Source: Arthrobacter sp. StoSoilB19
GTDB lineage: Bacteria > Actinomycetota > Actinomycetes > Actinomycetales > Micrococcaceae
Direction: 5' to 3'
Length of the DNA: 64,000 bases
NCBI RefSeq assembly: GCF_019977275.1
Contig: NZ_AP024650.1
Location: forward strand, 2,914,001-2,978,000
Below are positions 53,623-62,000 of the stretch, one piece after another. The notes beneath the pieces were generated by a model. That model saw only the letters and a program-made list of their open reading frames with translations, was not told the origin of the DNA and made no database searches. Both the position numbers and the translations under genes were made by a program. Numbering within the stretch: the first letter of the stretch is position 1; every line of letters begins with the position of its first letter.

Positions 53623-54010
53623 CTAGGCCCCCACCCATCCGATCGGGCCTGCATCCGGGGGCGTTTTGCCTATGGGAACGGTAACGCGTCCCGCGGTTCC
53701 GTCCACCACCACTGTTTGCCCGTTCACGAGGGTGCGGGTTGCGGACCTACCTTCCAGCTCACTGCGTTTGGCGGCGCGGGCCAGCACACGCCGGCGGCGC
53801 CGCTCCTTCTCCGCCGGCGGCAACGCCCCGCCGTCGGGCATTGCCGCAAAGTTCCTCGAAGCGCAGGTGAGTGACATCCGTGGGCCCGGCCAGGACACCG
53901 GCTTCCGTGAGGCGCCCTCCCAGCGTATGCGGCGGCACCGGAAAGCCTCCGCGCAACAGTTCGCCCAGGTTGGCGCCCTTGCCGCCAGCCAAGGCCACAT
54001 CCAGGGCCCC
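53623..54010 (-). pseudogene. Remnant of a PEP-synthase/rifampin-phosphotransferase-like gene
   Basis: Two scraps of one family on the minus strand. The first keeps the PPDK_N start ALAGGKGANLGELLRGGFPVPP (about 53930-54005). It is joined directly to sequence like the linker before the swivel domain (LTEAGVLAGPTDVTHLRFEE, about 53860-53930). After a frame change the second scrap gives the end of the swivel domain (LVNGQTVVVDGTAGRVTVP) and stops at 53623. The catalytic middle, of several hundred residues, is gone. So the gene lost its core by deletion and then a frameshift. The bases from 54011 to the tRNA at 54255 hold nothing I can recognise. Confidence 0.6.
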
Positions 54011-54254
54011 CTGACGATGTCCCGCCCTCTGCTCCCTACAAGCCAGGCCCAGGAACCGTGGTGCACAACCAGGGGCCCCAGGCGCCCTTTGCCCGGTCTG
54101 CGGAAGCGGCTCGTTGCATCAGGGCCACGGGAAGGGACGAGCGAGGGAGGGATCCGCGGAGTCCGCCCGCGGACAGGAATCGCCCGGCGGTGGGCACCTG
54201 CGTTTGAAAAGGAAGGCAAACCAGGTGTTCTGGCTCTGGCAACACGCCTGCAAA

Positions 54255-54330
54255 TGGTGGAGCTAAGGAGATTCGAACTCCTGACCTCTTCGATGCGAAC
54301 GAAGCGCTCTACCAACTGAGCTATAGCCCC
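54255..54330 (-). tRNA. tRNA-Ala (anticodon CGC)
   Basis: 76 bases including an encoded CCA. Acceptor GGGGCTA/TAGCTCC, D-arm AGCTCAGTTGGTAGAGCG, anticodon stem CTTCG/CGAAG around loop TTCGCAT (anticodon CGC), T-arm AGGAG-TTCGAAT-CTCCT. It reads the GCG alanine codon. It lies between the PEP-synthase remnant and the sepX/glpR gene and could serve as an integration target, but no integrase is near. Confidence 0.95.
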
Positions 54331-54461
54331 GGAATGGGCCGCAACCTGCAAGGCGTTCCAGGATGGTGCGGAACCGGTGTCCCTAGGCTACAAATTTTCC
54401 CGGCCCAACGCCAATTGACGCTCCGGCCGGCCGCGGGACCCCAAGGCGCCCCGCCCAAACT

Positions 54462-55415
54462 TTACGCGCGCCGGCGCTGAAGAACGTCGTCGAGGTTGCT
54501 CAGCGCGCTCTGCGCCTTGGTCAACTGCTGATCGGCCACCTGCTGTGCTTCCGCGGACTCCGCTGCCTGCACCCCGGCAGCGCCCTGCTTCAGGGACGGC
54601 TTGCCAACTGCCTTGGGCGCCTCAGGAAGTTCAAGAGGCTGCGGCTCCGGGCGCTTTGCCTTGGCTGCGTCCACGTAAACGGGCTTGGGGACTTCCACCG
54701 GCTCCCAAGGGGTTCCCGCCGGAGTGGCCGGGGCCGCCTCTGCAGCACTGGTATCGCCGGCAGCCACCGCGACGGCGAGGGCTGCTTCACGAAGCTCAAC
54801 TGCCGTGAGCCGCTTGATCCCGGCCTGGCCTGCCTCGGCATCGAAAAGCGGGCTGTCCGGCCGCGCGGGGGCGGCCTCAGGTTTTGGGGGAATCGCGTCG
54901 GCCGTCTCCGGGCGGCGTGCAGGCGCACTCATGGCCGAGCGGAACGCAGCATTGACCTTTGCCTTGCGGTCGCGGACGGCGAGCATACGCAGCAGCGCCA
55001 CCGACCCGAGAGTCAGCACCGTGCACAGGATCGGAAGGGCAGGCGAACCGATGCCAAAGGCAGCCAGGATCCCGGAAATGAATGCAGTGACAAGGGAGAG
55101 CAGCCCCATCAGGGCCAGCGCGGTCCGGCCGTAGCGGATGCGGAGCCGGGCCGGAGGGGGGGTGCTGGCAGCGCCGGCACCGGGTGACGGACTCTTCCTG
55201 GGTTCCATGGCTTTCTCCTGCTGGGCGGCGACGTTCAAGACCAGGCCGGCGTGCGGATCCGGCCCCTCATCGGCGGGGGCGTCTGCCAGGAAGTCGACGG
55301 CAGGCTGGAACTGGTGCCGGCGGTTCCGGAGGACGTAAGGGGCAACCCATACAATCCAGAGCGCGACGGCAACCACGAGGATCACTGAGCTGCTAAGGGG
55401 GAAGTCCACACTCAA
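54462..55415 (-). CDS. SepX/GlpR-like divisome membrane protein
   Basis: 317 residues. An N-terminal helix (VILVVAVALWIVWVAPYVLR), a 70-residue loop, two more helices at about 100-145 (ALALMGLLSLVTAFISGILA; PALPILCTVLTLGSVALLRM), then a long Ala/Pro/Glu-rich tail. Placed next to a RimJ-type GNAT gene and galU, as Rv0996 (GlpR), it is likely an orthologue of SepX/GlpR, the membrane receptor of the gephyrin-like protein Glp in corynebacterial division. The Glp gene that normally sits between galU and the GNAT gene is not here. Assignment is by topology and context. Confidence 0.65.
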   Translation of the reverse strand: MSVDFPLSSSVILVVAVALWIVWVAPYVLRNRRHQFQPAVDFLADAPADEGPDPHAGLVLNVAAQQEKAMEPRKSPSPGAGAASTPPPARLRIRYGRTALALMGLLSLVTAFISGILAAFGIGSPALPILCTVLTLGSVALLRMLAVRDRKAKVNAAFRSAMSAPARRPETADAIPPKPEAAPARPDSPLFDAEAGQAGIKRLTAVELREAALAVAVAAGDTSAAEAAPATPAGTPWEPVEVPKPVYVDAAKAKRPEPQPLELPEAPKAVGKPSLKQGAAGVQAAESAEAQQVADQQLTKAQSALSNLDDVLQRRRA

Positions 55416-55490
55416 AACCGTATGAGCATCATGCCTGCTCAGGCCGCATTAGCCCCGGTGTGTCGTGCCCCCTCTGGCAAACCGTTGGAT

Positions 55491-56111
55491 TTATGACCGG
55501 CGCGAGGCCAGCCAGGGGCCCAGCAGGCCCTCCGGGACTTCTTCCGCGGTGAGGGCGAAGGAACGGTGGTCGGCCCATTTGCCGTTGATGTGCAGGAAAC
55601 GGGGCCGGTACCCCTCGTCCCGGAATCCCAGCTTTTCCACCACCCGCAGGCTGGGTCCGTTCTCGGGCCGGATATTGATTTCCATCCGGTGCAGGCCGAG
55701 GGTCCTGAAGCAGTGGTCCGTCACCAACGCCACGGAGGTGGGGGCGATCCCCCGTCCAGCCCGTGCCTGGTCAACCCAGTAGCCAAGGGTTGCCATCATG
55801 GCCGAACCCCACACGATTGACGACACGGTCAACTGGCCCACGATGGCGGGGCTGCTGAGGCCCGGCCTCCACTCGGTAATAAGGAAGGGCAAAGCTGTGG
55901 CCTGCGCGGCCTGCACTTTGAGCGACCGGACCATGTGCCGGTAATCGGGCAGCCCACCGCCCGGATCCGGATTGGAGGCCTCCCACGGCTGCAGCCACTC
56001 ACTGTTGCGCGAGCGCACCTCCATCCATTCATTCTTGTCGCGGTACCGGATGGGCCGCAGGACCAAGTCGCCGCACTCCAGGGTGACCGGCCAGATGGGA
56101 CCACTGCGCAT
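55491..56111 (-). CDS. GNAT family acetyltransferase (RimJ/RimL type)
   Basis: 206 residues from ATG at 56111, 4 bases after the galU stop; longer frames upstream are antisense-like extensions through galU. LECGDLVLRPIRYRDKNEW, ATLGYWVDQARAGRGIAPT and LGLHRMEINIRPENGPSLRV, VVEKLGFRDEGYRPRFLHI show the acetyl-CoA-binding GNAT fold of N-terminal-acetylating RimJ-like enzymes. Probably co-transcribed with galU. Confidence 0.88.
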   Translation of the reverse strand: MRSGPIWPVTLECGDLVLRPIRYRDKNEWMEVRSRNSEWLQPWEASNPDPGGGLPDYRHMVRSLKVQAAQATALPFLITEWRPGLSSPAIVGQLTVSSIVWGSAMMATLGYWVDQARAGRGIAPTSVALVTDHCFRTLGLHRMEINIRPENGPSLRVVEKLGFRDEGYRPRFLHINGKWADHRSFALTAEEVPEGLLGPWLASRRS

Positions 56112-56115
56112 GGCG

Positions 56116-57021
56116 CTAGCGGGAAAGGTCCGAGGTGAAACCTGGCAGCCATTCCCGCAGGCCCGGGCCCAGGTCGTCGCTGTCGATGGCGAGCTGGATG
56201 CAGGCCTTGAGGTAGCTGAGTTTGTCGCCGGTGTCGTAGCGCCGGCCCCGGAACACGACCCCGTACACCCCGTGCCCTTCACCATCACCGGAGGCAAGTT
56301 CCTGGAGGGCATCCGTCAACTGGATTTCCCCGCCCCGGCCCGGTTCGGTGTGTTCAAGGACGCCGAACACGGCGGGGTGCAGGACATAACGCCCGATCAG
56401 GGCCAGGTTGGAGGGCGCTTCCTCGGGTGACGGCTTTTCCACCAGCCGGTTGACGCGGACGTAGTCTTCGCCGTCGATGTCCTGGATGTCCGCACAGCCG
56501 TAGGCGCTGATCTCCGACGGCTCCACTTCAATCAGGGCGACGACGGACCCACCGGTTTTGGCCTGGACGTCAATCATCGTGCTGAGCAGTTCGTCGCGGG
56601 CGTCAATCAGGTCATCTCCCAGCAGGACAGCGAAGGCTTCGTCACCCACGTGCTGTTTTGCGCGGAGCACCGCATGGCCCAGGCCGTGGGGGTCGCCCTG
56701 CCGGACGTAGTGGATGTCACCCAACTGGCTGGCCGCCTGGATGGACGCCAGCTTCTCCGTGTCCCCTTTGTCCTCGAGCGTTGACTCAAGGGACGGCACG
56801 CGGTCGAAGTGGTCTTCCAGGGCCCGCTTGTTGCGGCCCGTAATCATCAGGATGTCGTGGAGGCCCACGTGGACGGCTTCCTCCACCACATACTGGATGG
56901 CAGGCTTGTCCACGACGGGGAGCATTTCCTTGGGCATCGCCTTGGTGGCTGGCAGGAACCTGGTGCCCAGGCCCGCGGCGGGAATGACGGCTTTGCGGAC
57001 TCTGGGGTTACTGGTGTTCAC
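56116..57021 (-). CDS. galU: UTP-glucose-1-phosphate uridylyltransferase
   Basis: 301 residues. Nucleotide-binding AAGLGTRFLPATKAMPKEM, then VVDKPAIQYVVEEAV, and GLGHAVLRAKQHVGDEAFAV, with VLLGDDLID. It makes UDP-glucose, the substrate of GalE in this window. GTG start 6 bases after TAGATT. Divergent from the 5-FTHF cyclo-ligase gene across 107 bases. Confidence 0.95.
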   Translation of the reverse strand: MNTSNPRVRKAVIPAAGLGTRFLPATKAMPKEMLPVVDKPAIQYVVEEAVHVGLHDILMITGRNKRALEDHFDRVPSLESTLEDKGDTEKLASIQAASQLGDIHYVRQGDPHGLGHAVLRAKQHVGDEAFAVLLGDDLIDARDELLSTMIDVQAKTGGSVVALIEVEPSEISAYGCADIQDIDGEDYVRVNRLVEKPSPEEAPSNLALIGRYVLHPAVFGVLEHTEPGRGGEIQLTDALQELASGDGEGHGVYGVVFRGRRYDTGDKLSYLKACIQLAIDSDDLGPGLREWLPGFTSDLSR

Positions 57022-57027
57022 CGGTCT

Positions 57028-57033
57028 AATCTA
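57028..57033 (-). promoter_or_regulatory. Leaderless -10 box of galU
   Basis: TAGATT on the minus strand, 6 bases before the GTG at 57021. Confidence 0.6.
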
Positions 57034-57128
57034 ACGTCAGCGTCAAGCATTTCAGTAACCACCGGAGCGGCAAGCCCGTGCCGGTGCGGGAAGAACCTCC
57101 CAATACGGGGCATTGCAGGAAGGACACC

Positions 57129-57749
57129 ATGCTGCAGGAGACCAACGCAGTCAAGGACGGCATCAGGGCCGCCCACCGCCGGCGGCGGGCAGCGCTGACG
57201 CCGGCGCAGCTCGAAGCTGCCGGCGCGGCCCTGGCCGTCCATGGGGAAGCATGGGCGGGGACGGTCACAGGGAAGCACGCCTCGGTAGCCTGCGTGTACC
57301 TTGGCGTGGGACACGAACCGCCCACCCTGCCCCTGATCAACGCCCTGCATCGCAGCGGCCATCAGGTACTGCTTCCGGTGTGCGAGGAAGGCCGGGAATT
57401 GAGCTGGGTGTTCTGGACGCCGGAGACCAGCTTCGAGCGCAGCAAATATGCACCAATACTGGAGCCCACGGGGCACCGTCACGGGCCGGAAACGGCCGGT
57501 GGCGCAGCGGTGCTCTTTATTCCGGCCACCGCAGTGGACCTCGCCGGCAACAGGATCGGGCAGGGCGGAGGCTACTACGACAAATTCCTGGGGCACCTGG
57601 CTACGGCAGGGAAGGAAATTCCCTTGGCCGCTGTTATCTACGATGACGAATTGCTGCCCGCCGGCCGGATACCGGCCGAGAAGTTCGACCGACCGGTCCC
57701 GGCCGTCCTGGCCCCGTCCGGATACCGGCCATTGGCGGGCAACGCCTAA
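57129..57749 (+). CDS. 5-formyltetrahydrofolate cyclo-ligase
   Basis: 206 residues from ATG at 57129, with GGAAGGA 5 bases before. The family core is IPATAVDLAGNRIGQGGGYY, with DKFL, the folate and ATP site. It converts 5-formyl-THF to 5,10-methenyl-THF. An upstream in-frame start (57078) would lie inside the galU promoter and is rejected. The next gene is FmdB/Ruc, whose CIRCE element starts 29 bases after this stop. Confidence 0.92.
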   Translation: MLQETNAVKDGIRAAHRRRRAALTPAQLEAAGAALAVHGEAWAGTVTGKHASVACVYLGVGHEPPTLPLINALHRSGHQVLLPVCEEGRELSWVFWTPETSFERSKYAPILEPTGHRHGPETAGGAAVLFIPATAVDLAGNRIGQGGGYYDKFLGHLATAGKEIPLAAVIYDDELLPAGRIPAEKFDRPVPAVLAPSGYRPLAGNA

Positions 57750-57777
57750 GCCCGTCCATTCGGGCACAGTGATAGAA

Positions 57778-57804
57778 TTAGCACTCAGGCCCTGCGACTG
57801 CTAA
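57778..57804 (+). promoter_or_regulatory. CIRCE element (HrcA operator) before the FmdB/Ruc-like gene
   Basis: TTAGCACTC-N9-GACTGCTAA. The left half is identical to the CIRCE consensus and the right half differs at one base (C for G in GAGTGCTAA), with the exact 9-base spacer. TAGAAT, a candidate -10, ends at its first base. Confidence 0.85.
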
Positions 57805-57859
57805 CGGTTTACCCGGTGGCAGCACGGGACCTCTCGTTTGCCCAAGAGGAGGAGCACCA

Positions 57860-58126
57860 GTGCCAACATATGCTTACGCCTGCAAGGATTGCGGCCACGC
57901 CTTCGACATTGTCCAGTCGTTCTCGGACAGCAGCCTGACGTCCTGCCCGGAATGCGAGGGCACGTTGCGCAAGAAGTTCAACAGCGTCGGTGTCGTCTTC
58001 AAGGGCTCGGGTTTCTACCGCACGGATTCCCGCGATTCCAAGGGCAGCTCCGTCTCCCCCGCACCCGCAGCGACGCCCGCTGCCACCCCCGCCGCGTCGG
58101 CGCCGGCAGCAGCTGCCGCCAGCTAA
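57860..58126 (+). CDS. FmdB-family zinc-ribbon protein, Ruc (Rv0991c)-like chaperone
   Basis: 88 residues, GTG start behind GAGGAGGAG. The zinc ribbon reads PTYAYACKDCGHAFD and TSCPECEGTLRKKF (four Cys). The tail is disordered, Ser/Thr then Ala/Pro-rich. In mycobacteria Rv0991c (Ruc) is an oxidation-activated chaperone controlled by HrcA; the CIRCE element here suggests the same control. It lies after the cyclo-ligase gene, as in Rv0992c-Rv0991c, and ends at a strong terminator. Confidence 0.88.
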   Translation: MPTYAYACKDCGHAFDIVQSFSDSSLTSCPECEGTLRKKFNSVGVVFKGSGFYRTDSRDSKGSSVSPAPAATPAATPAASAPAAAAAS

Positions 58127-58146
58127 GCAGCCCAGGACTTTACGAC

Positions 58147-58180
58147 GGCGGCCGGACGCTCCCTGCGTCCGGCCGCCTTT
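58147..58180 (+). terminator. Terminator of the FmdB/Ruc-like gene
   Basis: 13-bp perfect stem GGCGGCCGGACGC, 5-base loop, then TTT. Confidence 0.88.
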
Positions 58181-58226
58181 GTCCACATAGCCGCCGTCCG
58201 GGCTCCCGTGCCGCTTTGGCGTCACC

Positions 58227-58232
58227 TAGCGT
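58227..58232 (+). promoter_or_regulatory. Leaderless -10 box of the SAF-domain gene
   Basis: TAGCGT, 6 bases before ATG at 58239; the same hexamer and spacing as at galE. Confidence 0.6.
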
Positions 58233-58238
58233 GGGCGC

Positions 58239-58982
58239 ATGCCAGTACTCTTCCGACGTCGCCGCGACGGTCTCCGGTTCCCCGGCCATGTCCATGCTGC
58301 AGGTGCCCGTAACATCCCCCGCCGCCCCGGACGGCGTCCCCTGCACTCGCGGTTTGCCGGCTGGCTAAGCCGCAACCGACGCCTCGTAGCGGCCCTGCTC
58401 TTGTGCGCAGCTGCAGCAATCGCTGTACAGCAACTCACTCCCGCCCCGCTCACCACCGTCACGGCGCTGTCCGCTGCCCGGGACCTGCCCGCGGGAACAA
58501 CGGTAACGGCAGCAGACCTGGCCCAGGTCCAGGTGCCGCCCGGGATGGTGACCGACGGCTTCCTCCGGGATGGATCCGCAACCGCAGGCAAGCAGCTCGC
58601 AGCGCCGCTGCGGAAGGGCCAGCTCCTCACCGACGCCCAGCTGCTGGGCCCCGGGCTCCTGGCAGGGACGCCCCCCGGTTCGGCCGCGGTTCCCCTGCAG
58701 ATGGCGGATGCCTCATCCATCCAGCTGGTCTCCCCCGGCCAGCTGGTCAACATTGTGCTGACATCAGCCAACGGGTTCGACCAGAAGGGTCCCTCTGAGG
58801 TCCTGGCGTCTGCCGTCCCGGTGCTGTGGACCTCGAACAACGGCGGCCAAGGGGGTCAATGGCTCGGCACCACCGAGACCGATGGACTGATCGTGGTGGC
58901 AGCCACCGCCGAACAATCACTGCGCCTGGCCGGCGCCTCCACCCAGGGCAGGCTGTTCTTCGTCCTGGTCGGGCCGCCCTGA
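58239..58982 (+). CDS. SAF-domain protein, CpaB/RcpC-like
   Basis: 247 residues. A basic cytoplasmic N-terminus, one helix (LVAALLLCAAAAIAVQQL), then a SAF domain (ARDLPAGTTVTAADLAQVQV) and a second beta domain (VSPGQLVNIVLTSANGFDQK). CpaB/RcpC proteins assemble Flp pili, but no other pilus gene is near. In actinobacteria the isolated gene follows fmdB; its role is unknown. It converges on the helicase-like gene. Confidence 0.78.
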   Translation: MPVLFRRRRDGLRFPGHVHAAGARNIPRRPGRRPLHSRFAGWLSRNRRLVAALLLCAAAAIAVQQLTPAPLTTVTALSAARDLPAGTTVTAADLAQVQVPPGMVTDGFLRDGSATAGKQLAAPLRKGQLLTDAQLLGPGLLAGTPPGSAAVPLQMADASSIQLVSPGQLVNIVLTSANGFDQKGPSEVLASAVPVLWTSNNGGQGGQWLGTTETDGLIVVAATAEQSLRLAGASTQGRLFFVLVGPP

Positions 58983-59009
58983 CCTCAAGCGTGGCCCGGA
59001 TGATGTGGG

Positions 59010-62000
59010 TCAGCCCCAGTGCGGCGGTTTCTGTTCCTTCAACCAGGTATCGTGATCGTCCTCCCGGTCACCCCAGCTGCGGGCGTCGTCTTCCGCCGCC
59101 TTGCTCGGGAGGATCTCGTCGGTGCCCCCCGCTGCCGGCCGCGCCCCCGGAGAAGGCACCGGCGCTGCGGAATCCGCGGGAGCGGCACCGCGGTCAGTTC
59201 CGGCTGCGGCCCCGCTCCTGTTCGCGCCGCCGTTCTTGTCCAGGTCGTCGTTCCTGTTCGAGCCGCCGTTCTTATCCAGGTCGTCGTTCCTGTTCAGGTC
59301 GTTCGTGTTCCGGGTGTTGTTCTCGTTCTGGCGCATGTCTTCCTCGGGCCTGTCTTTCCCAGGCCGGTCTTCTCTCGTCGTGGCACCCGCTTCCCTTGTC
59401 CCCTGGGCGCGCCGGCCTTGGCTGACAGCCTCGGAAGGCAGGTAGGAAACACCGGCAGCAGGCGCCCCATCAATTCCGTGAAGTGCGTGGTTGAAGTCAT
59501 CGTCCAGGAATCCTGTGCTGGACGCGGTCCGGCCCGGAAGCACCATCTTCTCAAGACCCAGGTAACCGGCGATGCGGTCCGCGCAGGACGAGGGGTCCGT
59601 GAAGACCTCGATGGTCCACAGCGGCATGTACCGCCATCCCAGGCGTTCCAGCAGTTGCGGCCGCAGCCTGCTGCGCTCACGCACGCTCATGGTGCGGTAC
59701 TGGGCCGTGCCGTCGGATTCGATGGCCACGGGCCGCGGGAGGTCGGGGTCGTCCTGGCCCATGGTGTTCAGGGGATCCGCCGCGGCAACCACGTCGATGG
59801 CGCCGTCGTACTGGTGCCAGACCCTGGCGCCACGGGCCCGCAACCGGTCCCCCAGGTCCGCTACCAGCGGGTCCGCTCCCAGCGCCTGCTCGCTGGCCGC
59901 GGCACGGGACGCGGGAGTCCCGAGATCGGTGTTGCCGGAAATTTCCCGGTCCAGCAGCGTATAGAGATCCACCGCCCCGTGGGTGAGCCTGGTGCGGTCC
60001 AGGTCCTCCGGCCGGAAGCAGGTGAGCACGTGCATGGAACGGCGCGCCCGGGTCATGGCCAGGGCAAACTTCTCCCGGCCGCCCTCCGCGGAGAGCGGCC
60101 CGAAGTTGTGCAGGGCGCGGCCGTGCGGGGTCCGCCCGAATCCGGGCGAGAAAATGACGTGGTCGCGGACCAGGCCCTGGGCGCGTTCAAGGTCAACTAC
60201 CCGGAAAGATTCCGGCCCGGCGCCGAAGAAGCCGGCCAGGCCCGGCTGGTTGGACAGCTGGAGCCTGATGGATTCACCAATCCTGGCGGCGTGCCGCAGG
60301 CTTGCGGTAACCACTGCCAGCGACGTTCGCGGGCGCAGGCGGGCGTGTTCGAAGACGAGCTCCACCACGCGGTTGACCTCGGCCACCACGGACTCCACGC
60401 CTTCGTCGCCGGCACTGGGCAGGCCCGTGCCGTCCGGCAGGTATTCCACCAGCAGCGACCGGTCCAGCCCCGTGGCCGACTGGCCTTCCGGCAGCCGGCG
60501 CAGGCCGCCGTCGTAAAAGTTCTTGCTCAGCTGAAGGACCAGGTCCTCGTCCACCGCCCGGTACACCACGTTGAGCCGCCACACCGGAAGCACGGCAGAC
60601 AATGCCGTGAAGGCACTTTCCACCCGGTGGTGGGCCGACTCGCCGGGCGCCAGCCGTTCCACCCCGACGGTGAAGGTCCGCGGCGTGGCAATGCGCGAGT
60701 CGCCAAAGGCAATCACCTGCCGTGCACGGGCGATTGCCGGCAGGACAGCCTGAAGCGAGGTGGCTTCCGCATCGAGGATTACGACGGCGTCGAAGTGCTG
60801 TTCCGCCGGAAGCAGGCCCGTCATCAGGTACGGGCTGACAGACCAGACGGGAACCAGGGTGCCGATCAGGTCCGGAGCCTGTGCGGTAAGGGCCGGCAGG
60901 GAGACCCGGCCGTCCTTGAGCAGGCTCCGCAGCAGGTCGGCCTGGCGGGGCTGGGCAGCGATGGCTGTGCGCCACCGTTCCGCCAGGTCCCACCGCAGGC
61001 GGGCGGCGCCGCTGGCAACGTGGGCGTTGTCCGCCAGCCGGTACTCTGCCTCAAGCTGGCGCAGCGCGTCGCCGTCGGACATGGCCAAGTAGTCGTCACC
61101 GCTGATCATTGCCTCAAGCGCGGACTGCCACCAGGCCAGCTCCAGCTCGGCGGCAACGGATCCCTCCGGGACTTCCCGCTCGGCGAGGTCGGCCAGGAGC
61201 TCGCCCAGGCCGTGTTCGCGCATGTTCTCGACCAGGAGGGTGCGCTCGGGCAGGGTCTTAAGCGTGTCGGTGTCCGCCACCAGGCGCTCCAGGCGTTCCA
61301 TCAGCCGCGCGTAGGGAACGGTGGACAGCGAGCCGCCGCCTTCCGTGTGCCGCAGCGCCTCACCCAGCTGTGCCAGTTCGCCGTCCAGGGACCGGTACAT
61401 GGCAATCATTTCGGCCAGGCCGGAAGGTACGGCGGGGTGCCGCTGCGTGGTGGCGTAGCCCGCCCACAGGGCGCGCTGCTCCTGCACCAGCACCAGGGAT
61501 GAGTGCAGGTCTGCGATGTGGACGCCCGGGCGCACGTATTCCTTGGCGACCCGGCGCAGCCTTGAGCGCTGCATGGCAGTCAGCTCGATGCCGCGCTCTC
61601 GCCGCCAGGCGGACGGCGCGGTGGCGGAAATTAGGTCCGTCACGGGCCGGTCAAAGATGTCCGGGGTGAACTTGTCCAGGCTTCCGCGGACGGCGACCAG
61701 CAGTTCCAGCTGCTCGCCCCACTCGGCGAATGATTCGCCCAGGCGGATTTCGGCGTGCTCCGCAACGGCGTCCATGCGGTCGCGGAGGAGGGGAAGGCTC
61801 TTGGCGACGGAGCGGACCAGGTCCTGGGCTTCCTCCGTTTCCTTGCGGGTCAGCAGCCGGGCCCCGTGCCAGGGGCTGGTGGTGGCCGCCTTACTGAAGC
61901 TGCCCAGTTCCGCGGCGCGCCTGAGCCTGCCGGCCAGCTCCTCGCGGTCCCGGATGCTGTCCAGGACGCTGCGCTTGAGCCGGACGGTGGTGGCCGGCGC

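Noticed and set aside
53666..54319. Plus-strand frame across the PEP-synthase remnant and the tRNA
   Set aside because: It crosses a structured tRNA gene antisense and has no family features.
59019..61502. An 827-residue open frame antisense to the helicase-like gene
   Set aside because: Same GC-skew effect; no domain, promoter or ribosome site, and the minus-strand protein has clear motifs.
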